Under the pieces are notes generated by a model. That model was not told the DNA's origin. It did not search any database and saw nothing but the letters and a program-made list of their open reading frames with translations. Of a stretch of 27,553 bases of DNA, positions 19,271-27,553 are shown in pieces. The DNA is taken from the NCBI GenBank assembly GCA_020283715.1, contig JAIQCW010000081.1, forward strand, positions 1 to 27,553. The letters run 5' to 3'. Within the stretch, counting starts at the first letter, position 1. Each line of letters starts with the position of its first letter. This DNA is from Cytauxzoon felis. Lineage: Eukaryota > Apicomplexa > Aconoidasida > Piroplasmida > Theileriidae. A program made the position numbers and the translations under genes.

Positions 19271-19748
19271 TGTTGTCAAAAATTTATAAAATCAAGGAAA
19301 CATTTAAATTACATGCATTTGTACGATTATATTTAAATTATTCACGTAGTCAAATTAAATTACATATATATATGATGATATTTTATTATAATAGCCGCCT
19401 TAGTCTATTCGTAGTTACATTCTGCCGCATAAGCTAGGTTGTCTAATTTTTAAAAAATATAACTTCAACGTCAGTAACAATGATTTTTTTAAAAAAATAT
19501 ATAATTAATATGCTGTAAATTTCTAAATTAGTGTAATGGAATTTTTAAATTTCATAATTACTGTATATATCGGACTCTCTACACATCAGCTGGCTCGTAC
19601 GTATAAATGAGTCGATTTTCGACAGCAATAATCATAATTTAGTTAAGATTACCTCTAATAAATGTAGTTTGAAATTTTCAGAAATGAATGTGTATAATAG
19701 AATAGATTAATAATTATATCGTGATTACTCTATGAGAGGTCATTAGCA
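19271..19748. promoter_or_regulatory. Divergent intergenic region (SEC12 / STT3)
   Basis: Both genes start away from this 478 bp region. It is AT-rich, has no repeat module, and contains the octamer ATCGGACT (19569-19576) also found in the divergent region near 7280. An open frame in the first part (19207-19437) overlaps the SEC12 first exons and looks non-coding. Confidence 0.45.
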
Positions 19749-22287
19749 ATGCAGTTTGATGATAGGTTGATATTAGGATTGATATTATTGAATGGGTTTC
19801 TACTGAGATTATTTTCAGTGGTAAAGCATGAGGCTATACTTCATGAATATGATCCATACTTTAATTATAGGTGTACAGAATATCTAATAAACAATGGTTT
19901 ATCGAAATTTTTCAGTTATTATGATGATGGTATGTCAAAGAATACATATAGATTAAGATTTTTAGGGAGTTGGTATCCATTTGGTAGAGATGTGGGTCAG
20001 ACTGTTTATCCAGGTCTAATGTTAACTGTATATGGTATATACAATGTATTATTATACATTGGTCTAGATATAGATATAAAATATATATGTATATATATAC
20101 CGCCAATTTTTGGTATATTTACAACAATAATTGTATATAAAATGACATTATTGATATCTAAATGTAGAATGTCATCATTATTTAGTGCATTATTTATCTC
20201 TACATTGCCTTCATATATATCAAGATCTGTTGCTGGTAAATGAAATATTATATAAATAAAAAATATTTATAGGTGCATTTGATAATGAGTCAGTGTCTAT
20301 ATTCTTAATGATATTATCATTTTATATGTGGTTAAAGGCTATTGAGAATAAATCTATAACTACAAGTATGATATCATCAATCTGTACATGGATGATGGCT
20401 ATGAGTTGGGGTGGTTATGTATTTGTAATTAATGTTATAAGTTTATATACTTTAGCATCTATTGCATTAGATATTCAACCTGAAATATCATGTACACTAT
20501 ATTGCATATATCATTTATTCATTTCATTACTCTGTTATTGTATACCTGTCATCGGTCTTAATGTCATCAATTCTATCGAACATAAAATTACACATCTCAC
20601 ATTAGTTATCGCAATCTTATACATCATCAAGTCACTACCCAATTATCATCGCATACTCCTATTCATAATCCTAAGTATACTCATCTATAAATTCTTCCCA
20701 CGACAAGTACGTTGAACTTTATTAATCATTATCCACCTGAAGTTACAACCACCGAAGGTAATACAACCGCTGTTCCACTCGCCGTGGAGGCTTCTCTATT
20801 TACTTCCCCTTCCAGCTCCCATAGATCGCTTCCAGGATCCACTTGAGGTCCAATCACTAAACTTCTGCCACGATCTACGGGAGTGGCTCTACTCTTTAGA
20901 GGAAGGTAATTGGAAGAGCTGACGGCAGGACCAAGAAGGTTGGATTGGACCTCGAGTGGATGTCTTAAATTGTTTATAATATACATTAGGTGAGTATAAG
21001 ATTATCTCAGCGTGTGGTATCGTTATTTTATCCTGGTCATGTGGAGAAATACTTTCCATTGGTTGCTTCGATATCTGAGCATCAACCTACAAAATGGTAT
21101 TTTATCAATACTGATTGGATATAATTATTTTAGGACATTTTTATTATTGGATTTTTGGATATTGTTAATTTTTATGCCAATTGGTATATATAAATCATTT
21201 ATGTACAAATTAACTCCTGGATATCTATTTCTTGTTATTTATGGTATGGTTACTGTTTACTTTTCCTGTATGTTTATTACCCCCATATTCCATTGATATA
21301 ATTTAGCTGCTATGATACGTTTAGCTTTATTATTAGGTCCATCATCTGCTATGTTAAGTGGTATAGGTATAATATACTTAATAAAGGGTTCATTTTACAA
21401 TCCAAAGGTAAAAAAAATATATTTTATTTCTACACATCCCCATAATTCAGAATTTGTCATCAGCACTGATGATTATATTTACCACTATTCTATTGATATC
21501 GAATGTATTACATACTACTTGGACTAGTTGTAATGTTTATTCTAATCCAAATATAATGATTAGTTGGAGAGATTCAAGTGGTAATAGAATAGTAGCTGAT
21601 GATTTTAGAAATGCATACAGTTGGATTCGTATGAATACAGAACCCCATTCTATAATTCTATCATGGTGGGATTATGGTTATCAATTGAAATATTTTACTG
21701 ATCGCACTATAATTATAGATAATAATACATGTAATACACGTCATATAGCTAAAGTTGCAATGGTTTGAAATTTTACTTAAATAACCCCATAATTATGAAT
21801 TTTAGATTTTAGCATCAGATGAAAATGAAGCATATAAATTATTGAAGGAATTAAATGTAAATTATATAATTGTATATTTAAATAAAATACCCCATGTGAA
21901 TTTCCCCATTTTTATAGGTAACATATGGTGGTGTAGTGAAGTATGGTATGGATGATATAAGTAAATTTCCATGGATGGTTAAAATTGCAAATGTATATCA
22001 TCCCCACATCGATATATTAAGATATGTAAATGATAATGGGGTATGTTTGTAATTTCATAATAAATTGGGTTCAATTTCTATAGCTGACATGTGATGAAAA
22101 TGGTAATGAACAATGGCATGAGACACTATTATATAAACTATGCTATTTCAATGTAAATAAAGTCAGTACAACAGATAGAGTCAGAAATTGCAAAATAAAA
22201 AGCGAAGATATTCAACTCCATCACTTCAAAGAAGTCTACACCTCAAATAACTGGATCGTTAGAATATATAAAGTACAATACAATTAA
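19749..22287 (+). CDS. STT3, catalytic subunit of oligosaccharyltransferase
   Basis: Nine exons (19749-20235, 20273-20706, 21011-21096, 21134-21267, 21307-21407, 21451-21762, 21806-21871, 21918-22040, 22084-22287) give 648 residues in phase. It is a multi-pass ER membrane protein with the first DxD-type loop (HEYDPYFNYR), the SVSE-type loop (ASISEHQPTKW) and the signature WWDYGYQ motif that binds the sequon Ser/Thr in the lumenal domain. It should transfer lipid-linked glycan to Asn-X-Ser/Thr in the ER lumen. It is shorter than animal STT3 (about 700-800), with a reduced lumenal C-terminus. Seven introns are 37-46 bp; intron 2 (20707-21010, 304 bp) is enlarged by a repeat locus. Confidence 0.95.
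20732..20960. repeat. Repeat locus in STT3 intron 2
   Basis: The locus contains CCACCTGAAGTT, CCACTCGCCGTGGAGGC, CTATTTACTTCCCCTTCC, CCCATAGATCGCTTCC, CCACTTGAGGTCC, CCACGATCTACGGGAGTGG, CTCTTTAGAGGAAGG, GCTGACGGCAGGACC and CCTCGAGTGG. Removing it would leave an intron of about 75 bp, close to the genome's normal size. Confidence 0.9.
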
Positions 22288-22374
22288 TCATATTAAAACT
22301 AATATTTTAATGTCATAATCCATCGTATAATACACAAACAGTTAGTCGTCCTTTACTCGTCTTCTATACCTCTC

Positions 22375-22767
22375 TCCACCTGAGGTTCAATCACCATTTT
22401 CTCCACTAGCCGTGGTGGCCTCTTCTATTTACTTCCCCCTCAAGTTCCCGTAGATCACTTTCGGGTAGTCCACTTGAGGTCTGTTCTTCCAGTAAATGAA
22501 AATCATGGGGGATATAATGGGGTTTATTATCTTAATTATGGTGTTTTTTATCCCTACAATCCCCCACAATACTTTTTCCGCCACGATCTCCTGGAGTGGC
22601 ATTACAGTTTACGGGGAAGTAATTGGAATACCCGCAGCTGATCTCAGGGAAGCGAAGGGGAAAGTAAATAGAGAAGGCTCTCTGCAAGAGGAAGAGAGTT
22701 GGATTGGACCTCAGGTGGAGAGCTGACGGCAGGACGAAAAGAGTTGGATTGGACCTCGAGTGGAGTA
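22375..22767. repeat. Repeat locus between the convergent STT3 and BT1 genes
   Basis: The 503 bp gap (22288-22790) is mostly this locus: CCACCTGAGGTTC, CCACTAGCCGTGGTGGCC, CTATTTACTTCCCCCTC, CCCGTAGATCACTTTCGGG, CCACTTGAGGTC, a GGGG/CCCC-rich insert (about 22505-22570), CCACGATCTCCTGGAGTGG, CAGTTTACGGGG, GCTGATCTCAGGGAAGCG, GCTCTCTGCAAGAGGAAG, CCTCAGGTGG, GCTGACGGCAGGACGA and CCTCGAGTGGAGTAGA. Nothing else is visible in the gap. Confidence 0.9.
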
Positions 22768-22790
22768 GAGTTCACATGATATGTGTTGTA

Positions 22791-24676
22791 TTATACAACG
22801 GAGGTTAATTCTTTATCCATTTGGTGTTTAGCGATTAGTAGATCGACTTCGGATTCGGTGGGTACGAGCATGATAAGGAAGATTGAAATGAATGAGATGA
22901 GTGAGCAGATGACGATGAACATTGTAAGATTATCGAAATTTTTGGAAGTAATACCCATAAAATAAGTAAATATAGTGGTATTAACTTTACTAAAGACATA
23001 ACCAGCACTTTTAACAGTCATTAAAGCTGAGAATACACTTGCTTCAAGACCAATTGGTGCTACTTTAGATGCATAATTTATAATTGGTAATACTTGTACT
23101 TCAGCAACAGCTTCTATTAAAAATGTACCACATAATATAAATAAACTATCGGGTATACCAATTTTTTTACTTAAACCACTTGTTAATAGTGCTGGTAATG
23201 AATAAAATGGTAACATAAATATAGTTGTCCAAAATAATATTTTTCTAGTACTTGAATTCCTTAAAAATAATCTATAAAATATTACACCAATAAATGTAGC
23301 TATCCCATATAATAATTTCATTGTACCCACAAATGATGGGGTATAACCCAATGCATCCGTTAAATAATAAAATAATACCTCAAAATAATCAGGACCAGAA
23401 CATAACACTAATATATAAATCGATGGATACATAATAGCACTATAATAATAATAATAAATGGGGTTTATTAATTATAAATTCTCAACATACGGATTATTTA
23501 AAAATACAAATAAACGACTTATCTGACTTGTATCCTTAGATTTTATAACATAATCATCTTCATTTATAAATAAACTTGTTATCGTTATAGATAATGGAAA
23601 TAATGATGTCATCAAAAATACAAAACCTTTAGAATACGTCTCCAATAATGAACCGGAAAAATATGATACCAATATTGAAGCTATCGATCTTATACCAACA
23701 AATGCACTCAAACAATCCTTGTTACCCTATAATTATAATATTATACAATACAAATAATCCATTCGAAGTCCACTTGAGGTTACAACCCTATCTTCCACTC
23801 GCCGTGGAGCCTCTCCACCTGAGGTCGTCCTGCCGTCAGCTCTTCTATTTACCTATCTCTAAAGAGTATAGCCACTCCCGGAGATCGTGGTGATGATGGA
23901 AGTAGTGATGATTGAACCTCAGGTGGAAGTGAAATACCTGGAAGCGATCTACGGGAGCTGGAAGGGGAGGTAAATAGAGAAAGCTCTCTGCAAGAGGAAG
24001 ACAAGGTTGCAACCTCAGGTGGAGAAGCTGACGGCAGGATGGACCTCAGGTGGAACGGCGAGTGGAAGAAGAGTTGGATTGGATCTCGAGTGGAGATTCC
24101 TTAATTTTGTTCATCAACATACGTGTGAGACAGTTTCTATGATCATAGCTTCGGCTATGGTTAGGCAGAAGACCATGGTAACCTGAGAGGTATATACGGT
24201 ATGATATTTTTTAACATACTTGTATTAAAAATAGTGAGAATGTGGCACCGATAATCTATAAAATTGATTATAAATAAATAATAATGACATACTGTTGGTG
24301 GTAATAGCGCTAATAGTACATAACTGATAATTTGTAATATACCGGTTATTATTAGATAATGTTTTCTACGTGTACCAAATATTGGTAGACAATCAGTAAC
24401 ATAGGCTAAACATGGCCTAGCTAGATATGGTATACTGGGTATGATATATACCGCAGATAATTGACTGGGTGTAAGATTAAGATCATCTTTATATAAATAA
24501 TACAATGCTAATGTAGCTAATTGTGTTAATCCTTCAGAAAATCCGATTAAATATGCAAGAAATAGTGTTAATTTTAGTCCAAATATATTTTTTATCGATG
24601 GAATTTGTAATTCGTCGTCATTAATGACGGGTTTTGATTTTAAATTATATTCCAAGTCGATAACGGATTCACTCAT
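22791..24676 (-). CDS. Folate-biopterin transporter family (BT1) membrane protein
   Basis: Five exons (24676-24293, 24255-24220, 24182-24123, 23726-23491, 23439-22791) give 454 residues in phase. After a polar N-terminus come about 12 hydrophobic segments of major-facilitator type. BT1-family marks are LYYLYKDDLNLTPSQLSAVY, PYLARPCLAYVTDCLPIFG-TRRKHYL in the first half, and AEAMIIETVSH, YFSGSLLETY and FFYYLT-like FEVLFYYLTDALGYTPSFVG in the middle. Family members carry folates, pterins or amino acids across membranes; the substrate here cannot be told. Short introns are 37, 37 and 51 bp; intron 3 (23727-24122, 396 bp) holds a repeat locus between two transmembrane-coding exons. The donor of the last intron (CC|gtatgt at 23490) was chosen because it alone keeps phase. 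Confidence 0.88.
23766..24096. repeat. Repeat locus in BT1-family gene intron
   Basis: Inside the 23727-24122 intron. Modules: CCACTTGAGGTT, CCACTCGCCGTGGAGCC, CCACCTGAGGTCG, CCTGCCGTCAGCTC, CTCTAAAGAGTA, CCACTCCCGGAGATCGTGG, CCTCAGGTGG, CCTGGAAGCGATCTACGGG, GCTCTCTGCAAGAGGAAG, CCTCAGGTGG, GCTGACGGCAGGATGG, CCTCAGGTGG, GGCGAGTGG, CTCGAGTGG. The flanking intron sequence totals about 65 bp. Confidence 0.9.
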
Positions 24677-25009
24677 GACAAATTTTGGTGAAACATGTCT
24701 TTAAAATATTATATAAACAGATAAATTTATAATTGTACATTGAAAATGAATATATTACATAAAATTAGTTGTTATATATTAGAATTAATTCCCCATAGTA
24801 TTATATAAAATAATTTATTTAAATATTATGAACATGTAATAAAAATATAGTAAATATTGTAAATTATAGTATAAATTCTCTATTTAGTTTGAGAATTGTA
24901 ATTGAGATGATATATTTCATCTTCAATTGACCCATGTAATGGTTGATGAGCTTATATGATTATATCGATGATATTGAAGTAATTGATGTATTGATATTAT
25001 TATATAAGG
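24677..25009. promoter_or_regulatory. Divergent intergenic region (BT1-family gene / esterase)
   Basis: A 333 bp AT-rich stretch between two divergent start codons. It holds no repeat module and no ORF worth reporting, and presumably contains both promoters. I see no specific site in it. Confidence 0.45.
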
Positions 25010-27385
25010 ATGGTAGATGAAGAAGATGATGTAAAAGTGAATTTATGTTATAATTGTAAGGTGATATTGACGAATAGGTCATGTATTATTGATGATGAAG
25101 ATATATATCATGATAGTGTAGGTAAGAATAATGATGAACATGTATGGGATGAGATACGTAATACAGCTGTATATAATTATCGTAAAGCTATGATATTAGC
25201 TACATCAGTATCATCAAAATTATCAGAAGTTATAAATTTTGGTAAATATATGTTATATGATTCGAAATTGGATCCATTTGATGATTATACTATAGATTAT
25301 TATAATTTAAATTTACCTAATTATATATTAAGATGTAATAGATGTTATTGTTTTTATTCTACATTAATTAATTGTCATTGTATTAATTGTATAAATAATA
25401 ATAAACCACCCCATTATATTATATTAATGCATGGGGTTTTATCATCACCAATTGATATGTATTATTGTTTAAATATATTATTAGAAAAGAATCCAATGTT
25501 ATTTATATATTTACCTGGTTGTGTAGCAGGTAAATCATTATTTGGTATGAATTTTATATTAAAATTATTATCTAATGAATTAAATATATTATTTAATAAA
25601 TTACCATTAAAAGTACGTATAAGTTTAATTGGACATTCATTTGGTGGTATATTATTAAGATATTGGCATTTATTTTATATAAAATGGGGTTTTATACCTA
25701 ATGATTTATGTTCATCTACATGTGATTCTGATAATAAATTAAATGATTCATTTGATAATAATGATTTTACCCCATTAGATATTGAATGGATTAATTTAAT
25801 AACATTAGCTACACCACATGCAGGTATATTTGAAAATGCTATTGGATTTAAAAAATTAATTAGCTTAATTGGTTCTAATACTATTAATGAATTAAATAAT
25901 GATACCATTGATCTACTCTTTCTATTAAATACAGATGGATTAAAATCACTCAAAAAATTTAAAAATCTAATCTTCTATGGTAATATTTGTGGGGATCATA
26001 TGGTGGCCCCACGAACATCAATAATATTACCATATTGGGCTGTAGATAAATTATTAATGGATAAATTTACACAAATAACAGAAAAAAAACCAGGTAAACC
26101 ACATTATATACCACAATTAATCAAATTAATCGAAACCAATACACAAGAAGAAATCATCACCAATGAACCATCATCGACCGGTGGTATATTTAAAGAAAGC
26201 TCAACATCATCACCTGAAACTGCTTTATCTACACCACCATCCACGAAACGTGGGGTATCTTTCTTTCAATTTTCATATAAAGGGAAAAGTAACAATAAAG
26301 AATCAATACAAAGTCCACCTGAGGTTACAACCGCTGATCCCACTGGGCGTGGTGCCTCTTCCAATTACCTATCCCTAAAGGGTGATGCCACTCCCGGAGA
26401 TCGTGGCGAAGGTAGTGATGGATCATCCATCATGGGAATGATGGAAGATGGTGCTAAGGATGTGTTGGATCTAACCTCAAGTGGAAGTGGAACACCCGTA
26501 GCTGATCTCTGGGAAGCGGAGGGACAACTAAAAAAAGAAGCCACCACGGCGAGTGGCAAGACGACCTCAGGTGGAGAATCTGACGGCAGGAATGTAACCT
26601 CAGGTGAAACGACAAGTCGGAAGGAAAGTTGGATCACAGCTATAGATGGAAATGAAGAAAATATTACTTCATCTAGATTGGATGTTGATGGTAGTATGGG
26701 TGGTTCTGGTGTTATTTATCCCCACAACCCCACTGATAAACCTGACAATAATTCTATTGAACAAGATGATCAAGTAGATAAAGGATCATATGGTAGGACT
26801 TCAAGTGGTATGAGTAGTGGATTTCAATGTGGTAGTGGTGAGGAAAGTGAATTATCTTCTGGTGGTGTATCATTGATTAATATGAGTGGATTATCGCATA
26901 TATTACCAACATATTTAAATATTTATAATGAAAATTCATTTATTAATAAATTAGGTAATAGAGAAAATTGTATTGATTATTTTATTAAAAAATTTTATAA
27001 TTATCTTATCGAAAGGATTAAAAAAACCCCACATGTATCATATTTGTATCATAATACCCCATGTGAGAAAAATTATGGGGATGTAGATTTGAATGAGTTT
27101 TTAAAGATATTTACTAGATATGATTTAGAACATTTTAATTCTATAATAACATTAATAGTAATGAATTCATCAAATGAATTATTAATAGAATTTGATAAAA
27201 ATGATAAACAATTATATACAGAAGTTATATTAACAATACTCTATAAATTAGGAATAGGTAGATATGCTATTTATATACCATTACTACATGTACCACATAG
27301 AACTATTGTTATGAATATAGATGGACCAATCTATAATTACACACTCAATATACTCACACACCTATCCAAACACCTACAAGACTAA
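25010..27385 (+). CDS. DUF676/FAM135-type serine esterase (putative lipase) with in-frame repeat insert
   Basis: Single ORF of 791 codons from ATG at 25010. An acidic N-terminus and a cysteine-rich stretch (about residues 110-130, CNRCYCF...CHCINC) precede an alpha/beta-hydrolase: HYIILMHGVLSS (oxyanion side), nucleophile elbow GHSFGG (Ser210), LATPHAG, and GDHMVAPRTS with a likely catalytic Asp329. The C-terminal YIPLLHVPHRTIV (about His763) matches the DUF676 catalytic-His region. The insert at about residues 435-533 is a repeat locus, followed by a Ser/Gly-rich tail to about 625, so the triad is split by about 430 residues. Family members hydrolyse lipids or acyl esters; the substrate is unknown. 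No intron is seen, as in the other repeat-in-exon gene. Confidence 0.85.
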   Translation: MVDEEDDVKVNLCYNCKVILTNRSCIIDDEDIYHDSVGKNNDEHVWDEIRNTAVYNYRKAMILATSVSSKLSEVINFGKYMLYDSKLDPFDDYTIDYYNLNLPNYILRCNRCYCFYSTLINCHCINCINNNKPPHYIILMHGVLSSPIDMYYCLNILLEKNPMLFIYLPGCVAGKSLFGMNFILKLLSNELNILFNKLPLKVRISLIGHSFGGILLRYWHLFYIKWGFIPNDLCSSTCDSDNKLNDSFDNNDFTPLDIEWINLITLATPHAGIFENAIGFKKLISLIGSNTINELNNDTIDLLFLLNTDGLKSLKKFKNLIFYGNICGDHMVAPRTSIILPYWAVDKLLMDKFTQITEKKPGKPHYIPQLIKLIETNTQEEIITNEPSSTGGIFKESSTSSPETALSTPPSTKRGVSFFQFSYKGKSNNKESIQSPPEVTTADPTGRGASSNYLSLKGDATPGDRGEGSDGSSIMGMMEDGAKDVLDLTSSGSGTPVADLWEAEGQLKKEATTASGKTTSGGESDGRNVTSGETTSRKESWITAIDGNEENITSSRLDVDGSMGGSGVIYPHNPTDKPDNNSIEQDDQVDKGSYGRTSSGMSSGFQCGSGEESELSSGGVSLINMSGLSHILPTYLNIYNENSFINKLGNRENCIDYFIKKFYNYLIERIKKTPHVSYLYHNTPCEKNYGDVDLNEFLKIFTRYDLEHFNSIITLIVMNSSNELLIEFDKNDKQLYTEVILTILYKLGIGRYAIYIPLLHVPHRTIVMNIDGPIYNYTLNILTHLSKHLQD
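26314..26610. repeat. In-frame repeat locus in the esterase ORF
   Basis: Modules: CCACCTGAGGTT, CCACTGGGCGTGGTGCC, TATCCCTAAAGGGTGATG (stem CCCT/AGGG at 26373-26382), CCACTCCCGGAGATCGTGG, the CCATCATGGGAATGATGG hairpin, CCTCAAGTGG, GCTGATCTCTGGGAAGCG, GCCACCACGGCGAGTGG, CCTCAGGTGG, TCTGACGGCAGGAATG, CCTCAGGTG. Order, orientation and reading frame are the same as in loci of the giant ORF, giving SSNYLSLKG, ATPGDRGE and DGSSIMGMMEDGAKD. Confidence 0.92.
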
Positions 27386-27456
27386 TATCCTATTCTATAC
27401 ACTTACATAACATAAATAATGAAACTTATAAATGACCTTGTCACCCGATGGTATCT

Positions 27457-27553
27457 ACACCTGAGGTCCAATCTCTGTTCCACTTGAATCTAGCGTTGGT
27501 CTTGCAGACAGCTCTCCACCTGAGGTTACAACCTCTATTCCACTCGCCGTGGA
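27457..27553. repeat. Left part of a repeat locus, cut by the window end
   Basis: Downstream of the esterase stop: ACACCTGAGGTCC, CCACTTGAATC, CTTGCAGACAGCTC, CCACCTGAGGTT and CCACTCGCCGTGG at the very end. All are in left-arm orientation, so the right arm should lie beyond the window. The remaining 71 bp between the esterase stop and this locus show nothing. Confidence 0.85.

Noticed and set aside
19207..19437. Plus-strand 76-codon ORF near SEC12
   Set aside because: It overlaps SEC12 first exons in antisense, and its continuation is low-complexity.
22496..22726. Plus-strand ORF in the STT3-BT1 gap
   Set aside because: It is made entirely of repeat modules with no adjoining gene, so there is no reason to call it a protein-coding gene.
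1..27553. tRNA, rRNA or transposase genes
   Set aside because: I searched by eye for tRNA boxes, rRNA-like stretches and transposase or reverse-transcriptase motifs and saw none.

Overview
The window looks like nuclear DNA of a compact, AT-rich eukaryote, most likely a piroplasm-type apicomplexan (Theileria/Babesia/Cytauxzoon group). Reasons: about a dozen genes packed head-to-head and tail-to-tail, very short GT-AG introns (mostly 34-51 bp), and eukaryotic housekeeping families together with a cathepsin C-type dipeptidyl peptidase and a folate-biopterin (BT1) type transporter. The group assignment is inference; the exon structures come from reading splice signals and checking that phase is kept across every junction.

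Layout: 66-550 (+) last two exons of an unrecognised gene; 860-3361 (+) dipeptidyl peptidase 1/cathepsin C; 3367-4084 (-) small multi-pass membrane protein; 4180-5476 (-) helical, HEAT-like unknown; 5668-7206 (-) MA3-like protein; 7642-13518 (+) giant single-exon protein with a probable beta-propeller N-terminus and helical C-terminus (RIC1-like at best); 13448-16472 (-) VPS4 AAA ATPase, read in frame with an N-terminal PHAX RNA-binding domain; 16523-17216 (+) PPIL3-type cyclophilin; 17194-19270 (-) SEC12/PREB; 19749-22287 (+) STT3; 22791-24676 (-) BT1 transporter; 25010-27385 (+) DUF676-type serine esterase. Several genes belong to the secretory and endosomal system (STT3 in ER glycosylation, SEC12 in COPII assembly, VPS4 in ESCRT disassembly), but nothing suggests an operon.

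The outstanding feature is a GC-rich interspersed repeat family at about 18 loci, roughly a fifth of the window by my coordinate sums. Each locus is a mosaic of short palindromic modules (cores such as CCACTTGAGGT, CCACTCGCCGTGG, CCACTCCCGGAGATCGTGG, CTCTAAAGAG, GTCTGCAAGAC, CCATCATGGGAATGATGG), usually bounded by inverted CCACNNGAGG...CCTCNNGTGG boxes. Copies differ by paired changes that keep the mini-hairpin stems. Loci lie between genes, inside introns (expanding about 40-70 bp introns to about 150-540 bp), and inside exons of two long ORFs, where they are read in one fixed orientation and frame and add about 590 and 100 residues. No transposase, reverse transcriptase or other mobility gene is visible, so this appears to be a non-autonomous palindromic element that invades DNA and possibly proteins, comparable in concept to Rickettsia palindromic elements or mitochondrial GC clusters. 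I cannot tell from sequence alone whether the family is already described.

Other points: a PHAX-VPS4 in-frame fusion, two convergent gene pairs whose coding ends overlap, a third pair 5 bp apart, and a 50 bp bidirectional promoter.
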